Shown: positions 14,888 through 23,417 of the stretch, piece by piece
Position numbering within the stretch: position 1 is the stretch's first letter
Layout: the number at the start of each line of letters is the position of its first letter
Source: JAKVAV01 sp047632755
GTDB taxonomy: Bacteria; Bacteroidota; Bacteroidia; Flavobacteriales_D; Cryomorphaceae
DNA length: 64,000 bases
Reading direction: 5' to 3'
Assembly: GCA_047632755.1 (NCBI GenBank)
Contig: JBLIDT010000005.1
Span: 62,001-126,000 of the forward strand
Position numbers and translations under genes: made by a program
The notes under the pieces: model-generated
The model's database searches: none
What the model saw: only the letters and a program-made list of their open reading frames with translations
Told to the model about the DNA's origin: nothing

Positions 14888-16795
14888 TTGAGTTTTTATC
14901 CCGATCGTAATCCCAACCCCGTTTTTACCATGGGTCTAAACGGAAAGCTTGAGTACTCAAATAGAGCCGCTCATAGAGTTATGGAATTATGCGGAAGCCA
15001 ACATGATCATAAAGTTTACTTCAAAGGTTTTGTAGATTTTGCAACTCTTGCCATCAAAACAAAGAACATAGGGAAAAAAACATTTCACATCAAAGATTGC
15101 CATTTCAATTTCACCTTCTGCCCTAGAGATAAAGAAGAGTCGGTGGATATTTTCGGTACTGATATTTCTAACACGGTAAAGCACCAAACTTATTTGGCTG
15201 TTATTAATGCGTTCTCGATCGCTTTACTGGAGGCTCGAACGGAAGATGATGTGGCTAAAACAGTTGTAAGACAAGCGATTGCAAGGCTAAATTTTGTCGA
15301 TTGTGTAGTGTACTTGGTAGATCGACAAGAGCACCTTCTAAAACAAAGAGCTGCACACGGACCCAAAAAACCAAAAACACTTCAAAAAAACATCAAAGAT
15401 CCTATCAACCTGAAATTTGGACAAGGAATAGTAGGCACAGCTGCTATCGAAAAGAAAACAATCGTGATCGGAGATACTTCAAAAGACAGTCGATATGTCT
15501 TGGATGACGCTCAGAGACTTTCAGAAATAGCCGTTCCTATAATGATTGGAGATGAGGTAATCGGAGTCATTGATTCAGAGCACCCTGAGAAAAATTATTT
15601 CACAAAGGAAGATACCAATATCTTAGAAGCCATCGCATCCATTGCCGCAACGAGTATCCAACGCTCACGAACCATTCAGGAAATTGGGTACACCGAAGCA
15701 AAGTACCAAAGCTTTGTGAAAAATGCTTTTGGCGGTCTTTACATTCACCGAAATGGAGTATTTGAATATGTAAATGACCAGTTCTGCAAAATGATCGGTT
15801 ACACCTCCAAAGAGTTTTTATCTTCAGATTTTGATACGCTTAGATTGATTGTTCATGCTGATCAAAAAGCAGTTCAAGCTCTAGAAGCAAGGAAGTTTGG
15901 CGACTATTCTCAGAAGTCTTACCAATTGGAGGTAAAAACTAAAAAAAATGAGTCAAGACATCTTGTTATTAATACATGTATCCTCGAAGACGAGAAAGGC
16001 CATTTCACCTTGGGTATAGCTTTGGATATCACAGAGACTATTCAGTCTCGCGATCAACTAGAACAAGTTGTTGCCTCATTGGAGAAAAAATCGGAAGAAT
16101 TGAATGAATTCGCCCATATTGCTAGCCATAACTTAAGAGCTCCTGTGGCTAACCTTATTGGTCTTTTAGATCATTACGACCACGAAAACCCAGCCGATTC
16201 AACGAATAAAGTTATTCTAGACAAGTTTTCAAAAACAGTAGACAAACTAAATTTGACCCTAGAAGACATGCATCAAGTGTTGCGCGTTCGGGCCAAAGAA
16301 CCAATGGAATTTAATATCATCAACCTGGATGATCCAGTAGAGAGCGTCAAACTTCAGCTGAGCGAAAAAATTAGAAGAACCAACTTTCAAATTCAAACAA
16401 ATTTTGAAGTAGAAAGCATCAAATACGAGAAATCTCATTTAGAGAATCTCTTTTTGAATTTGATTTCGAATGCAATAAAATACAGAAGAGAAGGAGTCGA
16501 TCCGATCATCCAAATTCATGCTTCTCTGTCAAATAACTTTATTAAGCTGGTCTTTAAGGACAATGGATTGGGAATTGACCTTAACAAATACGGAAAGAAT
16601 CTCTTTGGCATGTACAAGAGATTTCACATCAATACTGAAGGAAAAGGGCTGGGTTTGTATCTGGTGAAAAAACAACTTGCTTCACAAGGCAGCAGTATTT
16701 CTGTAGAAAGTAAACCCAATGAGGGAACTTGCTTTACGGTATTTTTGATGAACAAACAGAGCTCTAAAGAAAATGAAAAAAGCGCGTCAAAATAG
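14888..16795 (+). CDS. PAS-GAF-PAS sensor histidine kinase
   Basis: 635 residues starting with TTG at 14888; a stop lies upstream at 14864 and there is no ATG before residue 15. The TTG keeps the 'PDRNPNPVF' lead-in seen at the start of many PAS modules. Order: degenerate PAS (1-100), GAF (about 100-260, 'KFGQGIVGTAAIEKK'), PAS (about 268-390, 'GLYIHRNGVFEYVNDQF'), coiled linker, HisKA with the phosphorylated His414 in 'HIASHNLRAPVANL', and HATPase_c with N-box 'NLISNAIKYR', G1 'DNGLGID' and G2 'GKGLGLYLVK'. There are no transmembrane segments, so it is a cytosolic sensor. It is probably paired with the response regulator 30 nt downstream. The GAF ligand is unknown. Confidence 0.9.
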   Translation: MSFYPDRNPNPVFTMGLNGKLEYSNRAAHRVMELCGSQHDHKVYFKGFVDFATLAIKTKNIGKKTFHIKDCHFNFTFCPRDKEESVDIFGTDISNTVKHQTYLAVINAFSIALLEARTEDDVAKTVVRQAIARLNFVDCVVYLVDRQEHLLKQRAAHGPKKPKTLQKNIKDPINLKFGQGIVGTAAIEKKTIVIGDTSKDSRYVLDDAQRLSEIAVPIMIGDEVIGVIDSEHPEKNYFTKEDTNILEAIASIAATSIQRSRTIQEIGYTEAKYQSFVKNAFGGLYIHRNGVFEYVNDQFCKMIGYTSKEFLSSDFDTLRLIVHADQKAVQALEARKFGDYSQKSYQLEVKTKKNESRHLVINTCILEDEKGHFTLGIALDITETIQSRDQLEQVVASLEKKSEELNEFAHIASHNLRAPVANLIGLLDHYDHENPADSTNKVILDKFSKTVDKLNLTLEDMHQVLRVRAKEPMEFNIINLDDPVESVKLQLSEKIRRTNFQIQTNFEVESIKYEKSHLENLFLNLISNAIKYRREGVDPIIQIHASLSNNFIKLVFKDNGLGIDLNKYGKNLFGMYKRFHINTEGKGLGLYLVKKQLASQGSSISVESKPNEGTCFTVFLMNKQSSKENEKSASK

Positions 16796-16825
16796 AGTCT
16801 TATCGAAAAGAAACACCAAGGAACA

Positions 16826-17221
16826 ATGAGGATAATGGTTATAGACGATGATTCTACATTCCTCTTTATTTTTCGAAAACAAATCGAAAAAATTGAAGAC
16901 ATAGAGATCGTGAACGAATCTAGGAATGGCTTGGAAGCTCTTAGTTTTCTCAAAGTCGCAATTGACAGTTCGAGTGGTTGTCCTGACCTAATCGTTCTCG
17001 ACCTGAACATGCCTGTTATGGATGGCTGGGATTTTTTAAATGAATATGGCAAACTATGCGATAACGGTGCCTCTAAAGTGCCTATTTGCATATTGTCGTC
17101 TACGATTAATCAGGCGGATTTTGATCGCGCAAGCACCTATGATTCTGTCAAGACCTTTTTCTCTAAACCCGTCACTTCTGAGCAGCTTGAGACGATGAAG
17201 AAAATTTCTGAGATTTATTAA
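16826..17221 (+). CDS. Single-domain response regulator (receiver only)
   Basis: 131 residues forming one CheY-like receiver: acidic pocket DDD at residues 7-9, phospho-acceptor Asp59 in 'LIVLDLNMPVMDGWDF', Ser/Thr switch in 'CILSST', and the conserved Lys in 'FFSKPV'. It has no output domain, so it likely works through protein contacts or a phosphorelay. It follows the histidine kinase by 30 nt, and its stop overlaps the aat stop by 4 nt on the opposite strand. Confidence 0.92.
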   Translation: MRIMVIDDDSTFLFIFRKQIEKIEDIEIVNESRNGLEALSFLKVAIDSSSGCPDLIVLDLNMPVMDGWDFLNEYGKLCDNGASKVPICILSSTINQADFDRASTYDSVKTFFSKPVTSEQLETMKKISEIY

Positions 17222-17901
17222 ATACTCCACTTCCCGGAAGTATTCGGGGCTTCCAATGCCTTCTTTAGCAATTGAAGGTATTCGGTTCTTGGAATGTTTC
17301 TAGCTCCCAAGCCCTCTAAGTGTGCAGTAGGAACTTGACAATCCACAAAATCAAAATTTCGTTTCTCTAAAAATCCACAAAGTCGTATAAAGGCCAATTT
17401 GGACATATTATTCTCATTGCTAAACATGCTTTCGCCAAAAAAAGCACGCCCCAGACTAAGGCCGTAGAGTCCACCAACAAGATTTCCATCATGCCATACT
17501 TCGGCGCTATGCGCTACTCCCATTCGATGCAAAGAGGTATAGACATCCATCATTTCTTCACTGATCCAAGTATGCGACTTACCTCTTCCTGGCGCATTGG
17601 CGCACGATTTCATAACTTCTTCAAAAGCCGTATCTAATGTAAAGATGTATTTATCGGAATTTAAATAGGGTCGCATACTCTTCTGCACGCGCAGGCTATC
17701 AAAGAAGAGGACACTTCGCGGATCGACACTCCACCAAAGGATGGGATCACACTCATTGAACCAGGGGAAAATACCCAGCTCGTATGCCTTCAGCACCCAG
17801 TCTTCTCTTAATAGTCCACCGACAGCCAGAAGACCGTCTTCACTGGCATCTTCTGGATCGGGAAAGATTAAGTACTCAGGATCTAAACCATAAACGGGCA
17901 T
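17218..17901 (-). CDS. aat: Leucyl/phenylalanyl-tRNA--protein transferase
   Basis: Adds Leu or Phe from aminoacyl-tRNA to N-terminal Arg/Lys of proteins, marking them for ClpAP under the N-end rule. At 227 residues it has the standard length, with family motifs 'ASEDGLLAVGGLL', 'GIFPWFNE', 'WWSVDPRSVL', 'HTWISEEM', 'HSAEVW', 'GGLYGLSLGRAFFGESMFS' and 'DCQ'. The ATG at 17901 lies 4 nt after a TATATTTG box on the minus strand. Confidence 0.96.
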   Translation of the reverse strand: MPVYGLDPEYLIFPDPEDASEDGLLAVGGLLREDWVLKAYELGIFPWFNECDPILWWSVDPRSVLFFDSLRVQKSMRPYLNSDKYIFTLDTAFEEVMKSCANAPGRGKSHTWISEEMMDVYTSLHRMGVAHSAEVWHDGNLVGGLYGLSLGRAFFGESMFSNENNMSKLAFIRLCGFLEKRNFDFVDCQVPTAHLEGLGARNIPRTEYLQLLKKALEAPNTSGKWSI

Positions 17902-17905
17902 GGCG

Positions 17906-17913
17906 CAAATATA
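17906..17913 (-). promoter_or_regulatory. TAnnTTTG box for aat, 4 nt before ATG
   Basis: TATATTTG on the minus strand (plus-strand CAAATATA, 17906-17913) is separated from the aat ATG (17901) by 4 nt. This spacing implies transcription starts at the ATG (leaderless mRNA). I do not see a TTG -33 element at 19 nt. Confidence 0.5.
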
Positions 17914-17951
17914 GAGTTCGAGCAGTGAAGAATGGGAATGGATTAAAGAAG

Positions 17952-17959
17952 TAATTTTG
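17952..17959 (+). promoter_or_regulatory. TAnnTTTG box for the NUDIX gene, 4 nt before GTG
   Basis: TAATTTTG (17952-17959) is followed by GATT and the GTG start at 17964. The 4-nt gap is the same as at aat, bamD, recR and the phhA leader, and it supports GTG 17964 as the true start. It is divergent from the aat box 38 nt away, in a 62-bp intergenic space. Confidence 0.5.
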
Positions 17960-17963
17960 GATT

Positions 17964-18590
17964 GTGGATGAACTTATTTTAAGGATACAAAAAGCCATAG
18001 AGCAGCCTCTGCCTGGCTGGGATGCGCACAGGAAGATGATCAACTACATGAGACCAAAAGCTACAGATGTAGAAAAGGTAGACCCCAACGCGAGGAAAGG
18101 AGCAGTATTGGCCCTCCTCTACCCTAAAGACAACGAACCTCACGTGGCTCTTATGCTCAGAAACACTTACCACGGCGCGCATAGCGGGCAGGTGAGTTTC
18201 CCAGGTGGAAAGTACGAGCAAACAGACAAAGACTTGGTGCAGACAGCTCTTCGAGAAGCGCATGAAGAGATGAACATACATCCCGAAAATGTGACAGTAG
18301 TTGGGGCCCTTTCAAAAGTTTACATTCCACCTAGTCGGTTTCTAGTTTCTCCTTTTGTGGGCTATTCGAGGGAAAGACCTAATTTCAAGCCCGACCCCTT
18401 AGAGGTAGCGGAAATTATTGAAGCGCCACTTAAAATGATTTTAGCAGAAAGTTCCATTAAAGAAAAACCCATATTTGTCCAAATCACTCACTCGGAGCTT
18501 GAAGTCAAGTATTTCGATATTCTAGGTCACACTGTTTGGGGAGCAACAGCTATGATGCTCAAAGAACTTGCTGAAATGTTGACCGAATAA
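17964..18590 (+). CDS. NUDIX hydrolase, CoA pyrophosphatase-like
   Basis: 208 residues with GTG start. The NUDIX box is complete: 'GGKYEQTDKDLVQTALREAHEEMNI' fits GX5EX7REUXEEXGU except for the final Gly. A preceding 'GAHSGQVSFPGG' matches the UPF0035/CoA-diphosphatase (NudL-like) signature. The family cleaves CoA or related nucleotide diphosphates. The neighbours (aat, GluR-like channel) give no pathway hint. Confidence 0.85.
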   Translation: MDELILRIQKAIEQPLPGWDAHRKMINYMRPKATDVEKVDPNARKGAVLALLYPKDNEPHVALMLRNTYHGAHSGQVSFPGGKYEQTDKDLVQTALREAHEEMNIHPENVTVVGALSKVYIPPSRFLVSPFVGYSRERPNFKPDPLEVAEIIEAPLKMILAESSIKEKPIFVQITHSELEVKYFDILGHTVWGATAMMLKELAEMLTE

Positions 18591-18605
18591 AATGACCGAA
18601 TAAAA
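18580..18605 (+). repeat. 13-bp perfect tandem duplication at the NUDIX stop codon
   Basis: TGACCGAATAAAA is present twice in tandem (18580-18592 and 18593-18605). The first copy contains the TAA stop of the NUDIX gene, so the duplication does not change the protein. It is probably a recent slippage event. Confidence 0.85.
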
Positions 18606-18616
18606 GATCTTAATAG

Positions 18617-19714
18617 ATGCGTACATTTTTAATAAGCCTATTCTTTCTGAGCACCCTTCATTCTTCTTTCGGACAGGTGCGGCAATTTCTCGATACGGTG
18701 CCCCAATTCCCGCAAAATCAAGTGGTAAAGGTTGGAATAAAAACGAGTGAGCCCTTCATTATAGAAACTGGGGTAGAAGGCGAATTCGAAGGACTTAGCA
18801 TTTTTCTTTGGGAACGAGTTGCTTCCGATTTGCAGGTGAAATTCGAATACAAACAGTATCCCGACCTATCCTCTTTACTGAAAGCTGTTGAGAATAACGA
18901 GGTTGACATTTCCATAAATCCGTTGACCGTTACACCTGAGCGATTGACCAATATGGAGTTCACTCAACCTTTTTTCATAACGAACTTGGCAATTGCAGTA
19001 AAGAAAGAGCAATTGGCACCCATCATAAGGTTATTGCAAAACATTTTCTCGTGGCAGTTTTGGACAGCAGTGGCCTTGTTGGCCTTTATAATTCTAATCT
19101 TCGGATTCCTAGCTTGGATCTTTGAACGCAAGCATAACGAGGAAGAGTTTAGTAGAGATGCTAAAGGACTTTGGGACTCCTTCTGGTGGAGCGCTGTAAC
19201 CATGACTACTGTTGGCTACGGAGATAAATCCCCTAAGAGTGTTGGCGGTCGAGTAATCGGCCTTATTTGGATGTTTACAGCTATTATCATCATAAGTGGA
19301 TTTACGGCATCCATTGCCTCTTCATTGACAGTGGGACAGCTTTCATTGGACATCAGTAATCTAGACGATTTGAAAGATTCGAAAGTGGTTACCATCAGCG
19401 GTTCAACATCCAACAATTATTTGGCATCGAAAAAAATCATCTCAAGCAGCGTCGCATCAGCCGACGAGGCATTGAAAATGGTGGCTTCAGCTGAAGTGGA
19501 TGCTTTCGTTTATGATGAACCTTTGCTCAGATATAAGATTTCCGAAAACAAACTTCAATACGAAGTAATGGTAACACCCGCGCGATTCTTAACACAATAC
19601 TATGCCTACGCTTTACCCTTGGGGAAAACCAGAAAGCCACTCAATCTTGCCATTATTAAGCGTATTGAGACCTTGGAATGGAAAACTGAATTGGCTGAAT
19701 ATGAATTGGACTAA
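18617..19714 (+). CDS. Prokaryotic ionotropic glutamate-receptor-like K+ channel (GluR0 type)
   Basis: 365 residues with signal peptide 1-20. A periplasmic-binding-protein fold is split in the way typical of glutamate receptors: S1 (about 36-135, 'TSEPFIIETGVEGEFEGL', 'VTPERLTNMEFTQPF'), TM1 (148-168), pore loop with K+ filter TVGYGD (198-203), TM2 (212-236), and S2 (about 245-365, 'TISGSTSNNYL', 'VDAFVYDEP'). As in GluR0 of Synechocystis, an extracellular amino acid would open a K+-selective pore. The ligand cannot be read from the sequence. It ends 2 nt before the convergent fabI stop. Confidence 0.9.
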   Translation: MRTFLISLFFLSTLHSSFGQVRQFLDTVPQFPQNQVVKVGIKTSEPFIIETGVEGEFEGLSIFLWERVASDLQVKFEYKQYPDLSSLLKAVENNEVDISINPLTVTPERLTNMEFTQPFFITNLAIAVKKEQLAPIIRLLQNIFSWQFWTAVALLAFIILIFGFLAWIFERKHNEEEFSRDAKGLWDSFWWSAVTMTTVGYGDKSPKSVGGRVIGLIWMFTAIIIISGFTASIASSLTVGQLSLDISNLDDLKDSKVVTISGSTSNNYLASKKIISSSVASADEALKMVASAEVDAFVYDEPLLRYKISENKLQYEVMVTPARFLTQYYAYALPLGKTRKPLNLAIIKRIETLEWKTELAEYELD

Positions 19715-19716
19715 CT

Positions 19717-20532
19717 CTACTTCGCGAATCGACCAATAACGTCTTCGGACACTCCTGTGAAACTAAATCCACCGTCGTGAAAGAGGTTCTGCATAGTCAC
19801 GTACTTCGTGAAATCGCTGAAAAGACTGATCACATAATTGGCGCAATCTTCTGAACTAGCGTTCCCCAGGGGACTCATGCTTTCGGCGTAAGCCACAAAC
19901 TCATCAAAACCCTTCACACCACTTCCAGCAGTAGTTACCGTAGGCGATTGAGAAATGGTGTTGATTCGCACCTTATTCTTCACTCCATAGTGATAACCAA
20001 AGCTTCTGGCGATGCTTTCCAACAAAGACTTGGCATCAGCCATGTCGTTGTAATCAGGGAATACTCTTTGGGCTGCGATATAAGAAAGCGCCACTACAGA
20101 TCCCCAGTCATTGATGGCGTCTTTTTCGTAAGCCGTTTTAAGTACCCGATGCAGGCTCATAGCTGAGATGTCGAGTGTCTTGTGGTAAAAATCATAGTTG
20201 GTAGCTGTGTAGTGCTTACCCTTCCTCACGTTTGGAGACATTCCGATAGAGTGAAGAACGAAATCAATCTTTCCTCCAAAATGCTCTGTGGTCTTGTCAA
20301 AAAGATTCGAAAGATCCTCGTTACTGGTAGCATCGGCAGGAATTACAAGCGCATTGCCACACTTTTCTGCTAATGTATTAATCTCTCCCATTCTCAATGC
20401 GATTGGCGCATTGGTCAAGACAAATTCTGCACCTTGTTCGTATGCTTGTTCTGCCACTTTCCAAGCGATAGACATATCGTTCAATGCTCCGAAAATGATT
20501 CCTTTTTTTCCTTCGAGTAGGTTGTTGGCCAT
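19717..20532 (-). CDS. fabI: Enoyl-[acyl-carrier-protein] reductase (NADH), FabI
   Basis: Last step of each fatty-acid elongation round. 271 residues; SDR fold with the FabI-type N-terminus 'KGIIFGALNDMSIAWKVA' and active-site Tyr and Lys in 'FPDYNDMADAKSLLES' (Y-x6-K). The C-terminus extends through 'YVTMQNLFHDGGFSFTG'. A TATATTTG box (minus strand, 20560-20567) lies 27 nt before the ATG and is a likely promoter. The 287 nt between this gene and recN (20533-20819) hold nothing else I can support. Confidence 0.95.
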   Translation of the reverse strand: MANNLLEGKKGIIFGALNDMSIAWKVAEQAYEQGAEFVLTNAPIALRMGEINTLAEKCGNALVIPADATSNEDLSNLFDKTTEHFGGKIDFVLHSIGMSPNVRKGKHYTATNYDFYHKTLDISAMSLHRVLKTAYEKDAINDWGSVVALSYIAAQRVFPDYNDMADAKSLLESIARSFGYHYGVKNKVRINTISQSPTVTTAGSGVKGFDEFVAYAESMSPLGNASSEDCANYVISLFSDFTKYVTMQNLFHDGGFSFTGVSEDVIGRFAK

Positions 20533-20819
20533 GATTCTGACTTCTTAATGATTCAGGCGCAAATATAGAAAAAGGGAGACGGGTTTAATTGGTGTATGTA
20601 AATAGAATGAAGAGTCTGATTGAGAAAGTTCGATATCAAGGCGAACGTAATTTTAAATACGTACCAAAGCGATCTCACAATCAAAGGGAATAATCAAGGA
20701 GAAATGTACCATGAAAGGATGACTATCATGCCATTAGCTTGATTTCTGACTTATAAAAAAAGTGGAATAAAAATTGAAGATCCGCACCAACATAGAGTCG
20801 CGGACCCTAATGCCCAGCC

Positions 20820-22472
20820 TCAGTTTGCTAGCAATAAATCTCTGGCATTGTCCATAGCAGCAGTTGTAGTCTCAGCTCCGCTAAGCATTTGAGCGATCTC
20901 CACTACCCTCTCCTTCTCGTCCAATCTTTCAATTCGTGTTTTGGTAGATCGATCTGATTCTTCCTTGAAAACTTTAAAATGAGTCTCGCCTTTCGATGCA
21001 ATCTGGGGCAAGTGAGTGATGCTGATCACCTGCTGGTTGACACCCATCTCCTTCATGATTCTCCCCATTGAATTGGCGACTTCACCTGAAACTCCAGTAT
21101 CGATTTCATCCAATATAATGGTTCGACCTTGAGATGCTGATAGCTTTTTGATGGAAAGCATCAAACGGGACAACTCTCCTCCCGAAGCTACATTTTTCAG
21201 AGGTTCGGGCTTACGGCCAGGATTGGCACTGAACCGCATTTCTAACTTGTCGAATCCATTAGCGGCAGGACTATCTATCTCTTCGAAATGCAGCTCAAAC
21301 GAGGCCTTCTTCATGTTTAGTAAGCCGAGGAGGAGCTCTAATGAAGTGGTGAATTCCGAAGAGGAAGCCTTTCGTTTATTGCTAAGCAACTCCCCAACCT
21401 TGCGAACGACCACAAGCCCCTTGGTCACTTCTTTTGTCAATAGCACGATTTCTTCTTCCAGGTTTTCACTTCCTGAAATACGTTGAGCCAGTTCGTCTCT
21501 TTTAGCTTTTAGTGACTCTACTCCCAGAACACTGTGTTTCTGTTCTAGTCTAAAAATAACCGATCTGATCGTGTCCAATTGGGCCAATCTTTTAGGATTC
21601 ATCTCGATATCACCCGATGCATTCTGTGCGTCAAGAACAACATCATCCAATTCAATAATAGCGCTCTTAATTCGCTGACTTAGATCTCTGTAAGCGTTGG
21701 AATACTCGGATATCTCTTCCATCAAAACCCCAACCTCTTTTAAATTTGAAAGAATGGGACTTTCTCCTTCATTGAGCAATTCAACGGCGCCATGAAGTTT
21801 TTGGGCAATTTCCTCACTATTGGAAAGCATATTGTACTCTTCCTCGAGCTCATTCTCCTCAATTTGATCTAAGTTGATCTCTTCAAATTCATTAAGTTGG
21901 AAGGCCACGAAATCCATCTCTCGTTTGTCTTGTGCCAAGCTCGCCTGCAGTTCTTTTAATCTTTTCTGAGCGGCAGAATAAGAATTGAAAGCTATTACAT
22001 AGTTTCTTTTCTCTTCGATTGCTTTGGCATAGGAGTCAATAACTCCAAGTTGAAATTCAGGATTATTAAGTTGAATAGTTTGGTGTTGCGAATGGATGTC
22101 TACCAGTTCGAGAGCAATTTCTCGCAGCAATTTCAAATTAACTGGAGTATCATTTATGAACGCTCGACTTTTACCTGATGCTAGAACTTCCCGTCTCAGT
22201 GTAGAATTGACTTCAAAATCTAGATCGCTGCTATCGAAAATCGCTTTCCATTTCTCGGCGTCAAGCTTAAATGCTCCTTCTACGATACATTTTTTTTGCC
22301 CCTCCTTCACTACGCGCTTTTCTGCGCGCTCACCCAATATCAAGCTTAGGGCACCGAGAATGATTGATTTTCCGCTGCCCGTTTCACCAGTTATGATGTT
22401 GAGCCCATCGGATAAATCAATCTCTAAATGGTCGATCAACGCATAATGCCGAATGGAAAGATGTGTAAGCAT
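20820..22472 (-). CDS. recN: DNA repair protein RecN
   Basis: SMC-like ATPase of double-strand break repair. 550 residues: N-terminal Walker A 'ITGETGSGKSII' (about 28-39), long coiled-coil centre (about 160-350), C-terminal ABC signature 'ASGGELSRLML' and Walker B 'TIILDEIDTGVSGEVA'. It is the last gene of a conserved Bacteroidota cluster bamD-rpoZ-coaBC-porD-recN. A TACCTTTA sequence (one mismatch to TAnnTTTG) lies exactly 4 nt before the ATG, so it may also have its own leaderless transcript. Confidence 0.96.
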   Translation of the reverse strand: MLTHLSIRHYALIDHLEIDLSDGLNIITGETGSGKSIILGALSLILGERAEKRVVKEGQKKCIVEGAFKLDAEKWKAIFDSSDLDFEVNSTLRREVLASGKSRAFINDTPVNLKLLREIALELVDIHSQHQTIQLNNPEFQLGVIDSYAKAIEEKRNYVIAFNSYSAAQKRLKELQASLAQDKREMDFVAFQLNEFEEINLDQIEENELEEEYNMLSNSEEIAQKLHGAVELLNEGESPILSNLKEVGVLMEEISEYSNAYRDLSQRIKSAIIELDDVVLDAQNASGDIEMNPKRLAQLDTIRSVIFRLEQKHSVLGVESLKAKRDELAQRISGSENLEEEIVLLTKEVTKGLVVVRKVGELLSNKRKASSSEFTTSLELLLGLLNMKKASFELHFEEIDSPAANGFDKLEMRFSANPGRKPEPLKNVASGGELSRLMLSIKKLSASQGRTIILDEIDTGVSGEVANSMGRIMKEMGVNQQVISITHLPQIASKGETHFKVFKEESDRSTKTRIERLDEKERVVEIAQMLSGAETTTAAMDNARDLLLAN

Positions 22473-22511
22473 AGACTAAAGGTACGTCGGAAAAGAAAAT
22501 TTCTGGTCAGG

Positions 22512-23417
22512 TTACTTACCCTTCTGCATCTTATCGTACTTGGCAAGGTTTCCTGGGTCAACCTGAGAAACGACTTCGTAGACTTGGTTGCGTTCAGGGG
22601 GGTCTGCTTCGGTGAAAAGATTTACAATCTCATCGCTTTTTGCCAAGAAGAATTGCTGTGTGTTATAGGCCAATGGCTTGACTCTGTGAACTTGCTCAAA
22701 ATTCTTCAAACTATTCATGATGGCCTGACGCGCTGGACGCATCTTTTCGCTCATCTTGTCCAAACCTTCGCGGTGGTAGCTGTATAAAGTCTCGCGCATA
22801 GGTTCAAAGGTTCTGTGGAGAATGTCTTCTACCAGCCAATATCGATTCTTGTCGCCTTCAAATGCTTTCCATCCCTCGAAATTGGAGACTTGAGCACTCT
22901 GAACAATCCGCTGTGCTTGCTGAAAATAAGGCGTACCGCCTTTCAGTGAGAAAGTGTCATAATCAAAACCAATGATCATGTAGGCGTAGAATGCCAATGA
23001 CGAAACTAAGTTATTTTTAAACTGATCTGGATTGAAGTTATACTGGGTATTCTGAAAATAGTCAAAAGTGAGGTTCACATCTCTGACGTTTAGTATTAGG
23101 GTCTGATAATCCGTACCATAAACAGGACGTGTAGAAATAACTTGCATCTCCGCGCGATACGTGTTTGAACTTGCTCGAGCTTCAGTTATATTAATGACAA
23201 TGCTGCATTCAATTCTCTCTTCAATAGAGAACTTGTCATTAGTCCACTTTCGGTTATTCATAAACTCGAAAATGTCATTTTCCATTTGCTCGAAAATGGC
23301 CGTGTTCACTCCTTGAATTTGTGGAAAGATCACCTGGATTTGACAGTTGAGCTCCTGAGCTTGAGAATTCAAAGCAAAGGCATTAATAATGAATAGAATG
23401 AGTAGTAATTTTCTCAT
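22512..23417 (-). CDS. porD: Type IX secretion system protein PorD (DUF4835)
   Basis: 301 residues with a signal peptide (MRKLLLILFIINAFALNSQAQ) and the DUF4835 body: 'LNCQIQVIFPQIQGVNTAIFE', 'FMNNRKWTNDKFSIEERIEC', 'FEGWKAFEGDKNRYWLVED'. It is a periplasmic or outer-membrane-associated T9SS accessory protein; its molecular role is not well defined. The start overlaps the coaBC stop by 4 nt, indicating translational coupling. Its presence agrees with the three T9SS-sorted proteins in this window. Confidence 0.88.
   Translation of the reverse strand: MRKLLLILFIINAFALNSQAQELNCQIQVIFPQIQGVNTAIFEQMENDIFEFMNNRKWTNDKFSIEERIECSIVINITEARASSNTYRAEMQVISTRPVYGTDYQTLILNVRDVNLTFDYFQNTQYNFNPDQFKNNLVSSLAFYAYMIIGFDYDTFSLKGGTPYFQQAQRIVQSAQVSNFEGWKAFEGDKNRYWLVEDILHRTFEPMRETLYSYHREGLDKMSEKMRPARQAIMNSLKNFEQVHRVKPLAYNTQQFFLAKSDEIVNLFTEADPPERNQVYEVVSQVDPGNLAKYDKMQKGK

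Noticed and set aside
20533..20819. Small RNA or riboswitch between fabI and recN
   Set aside because: Only a weak 5-bp stem (near 20780-20810) and no T run directly after it; nothing else structured.
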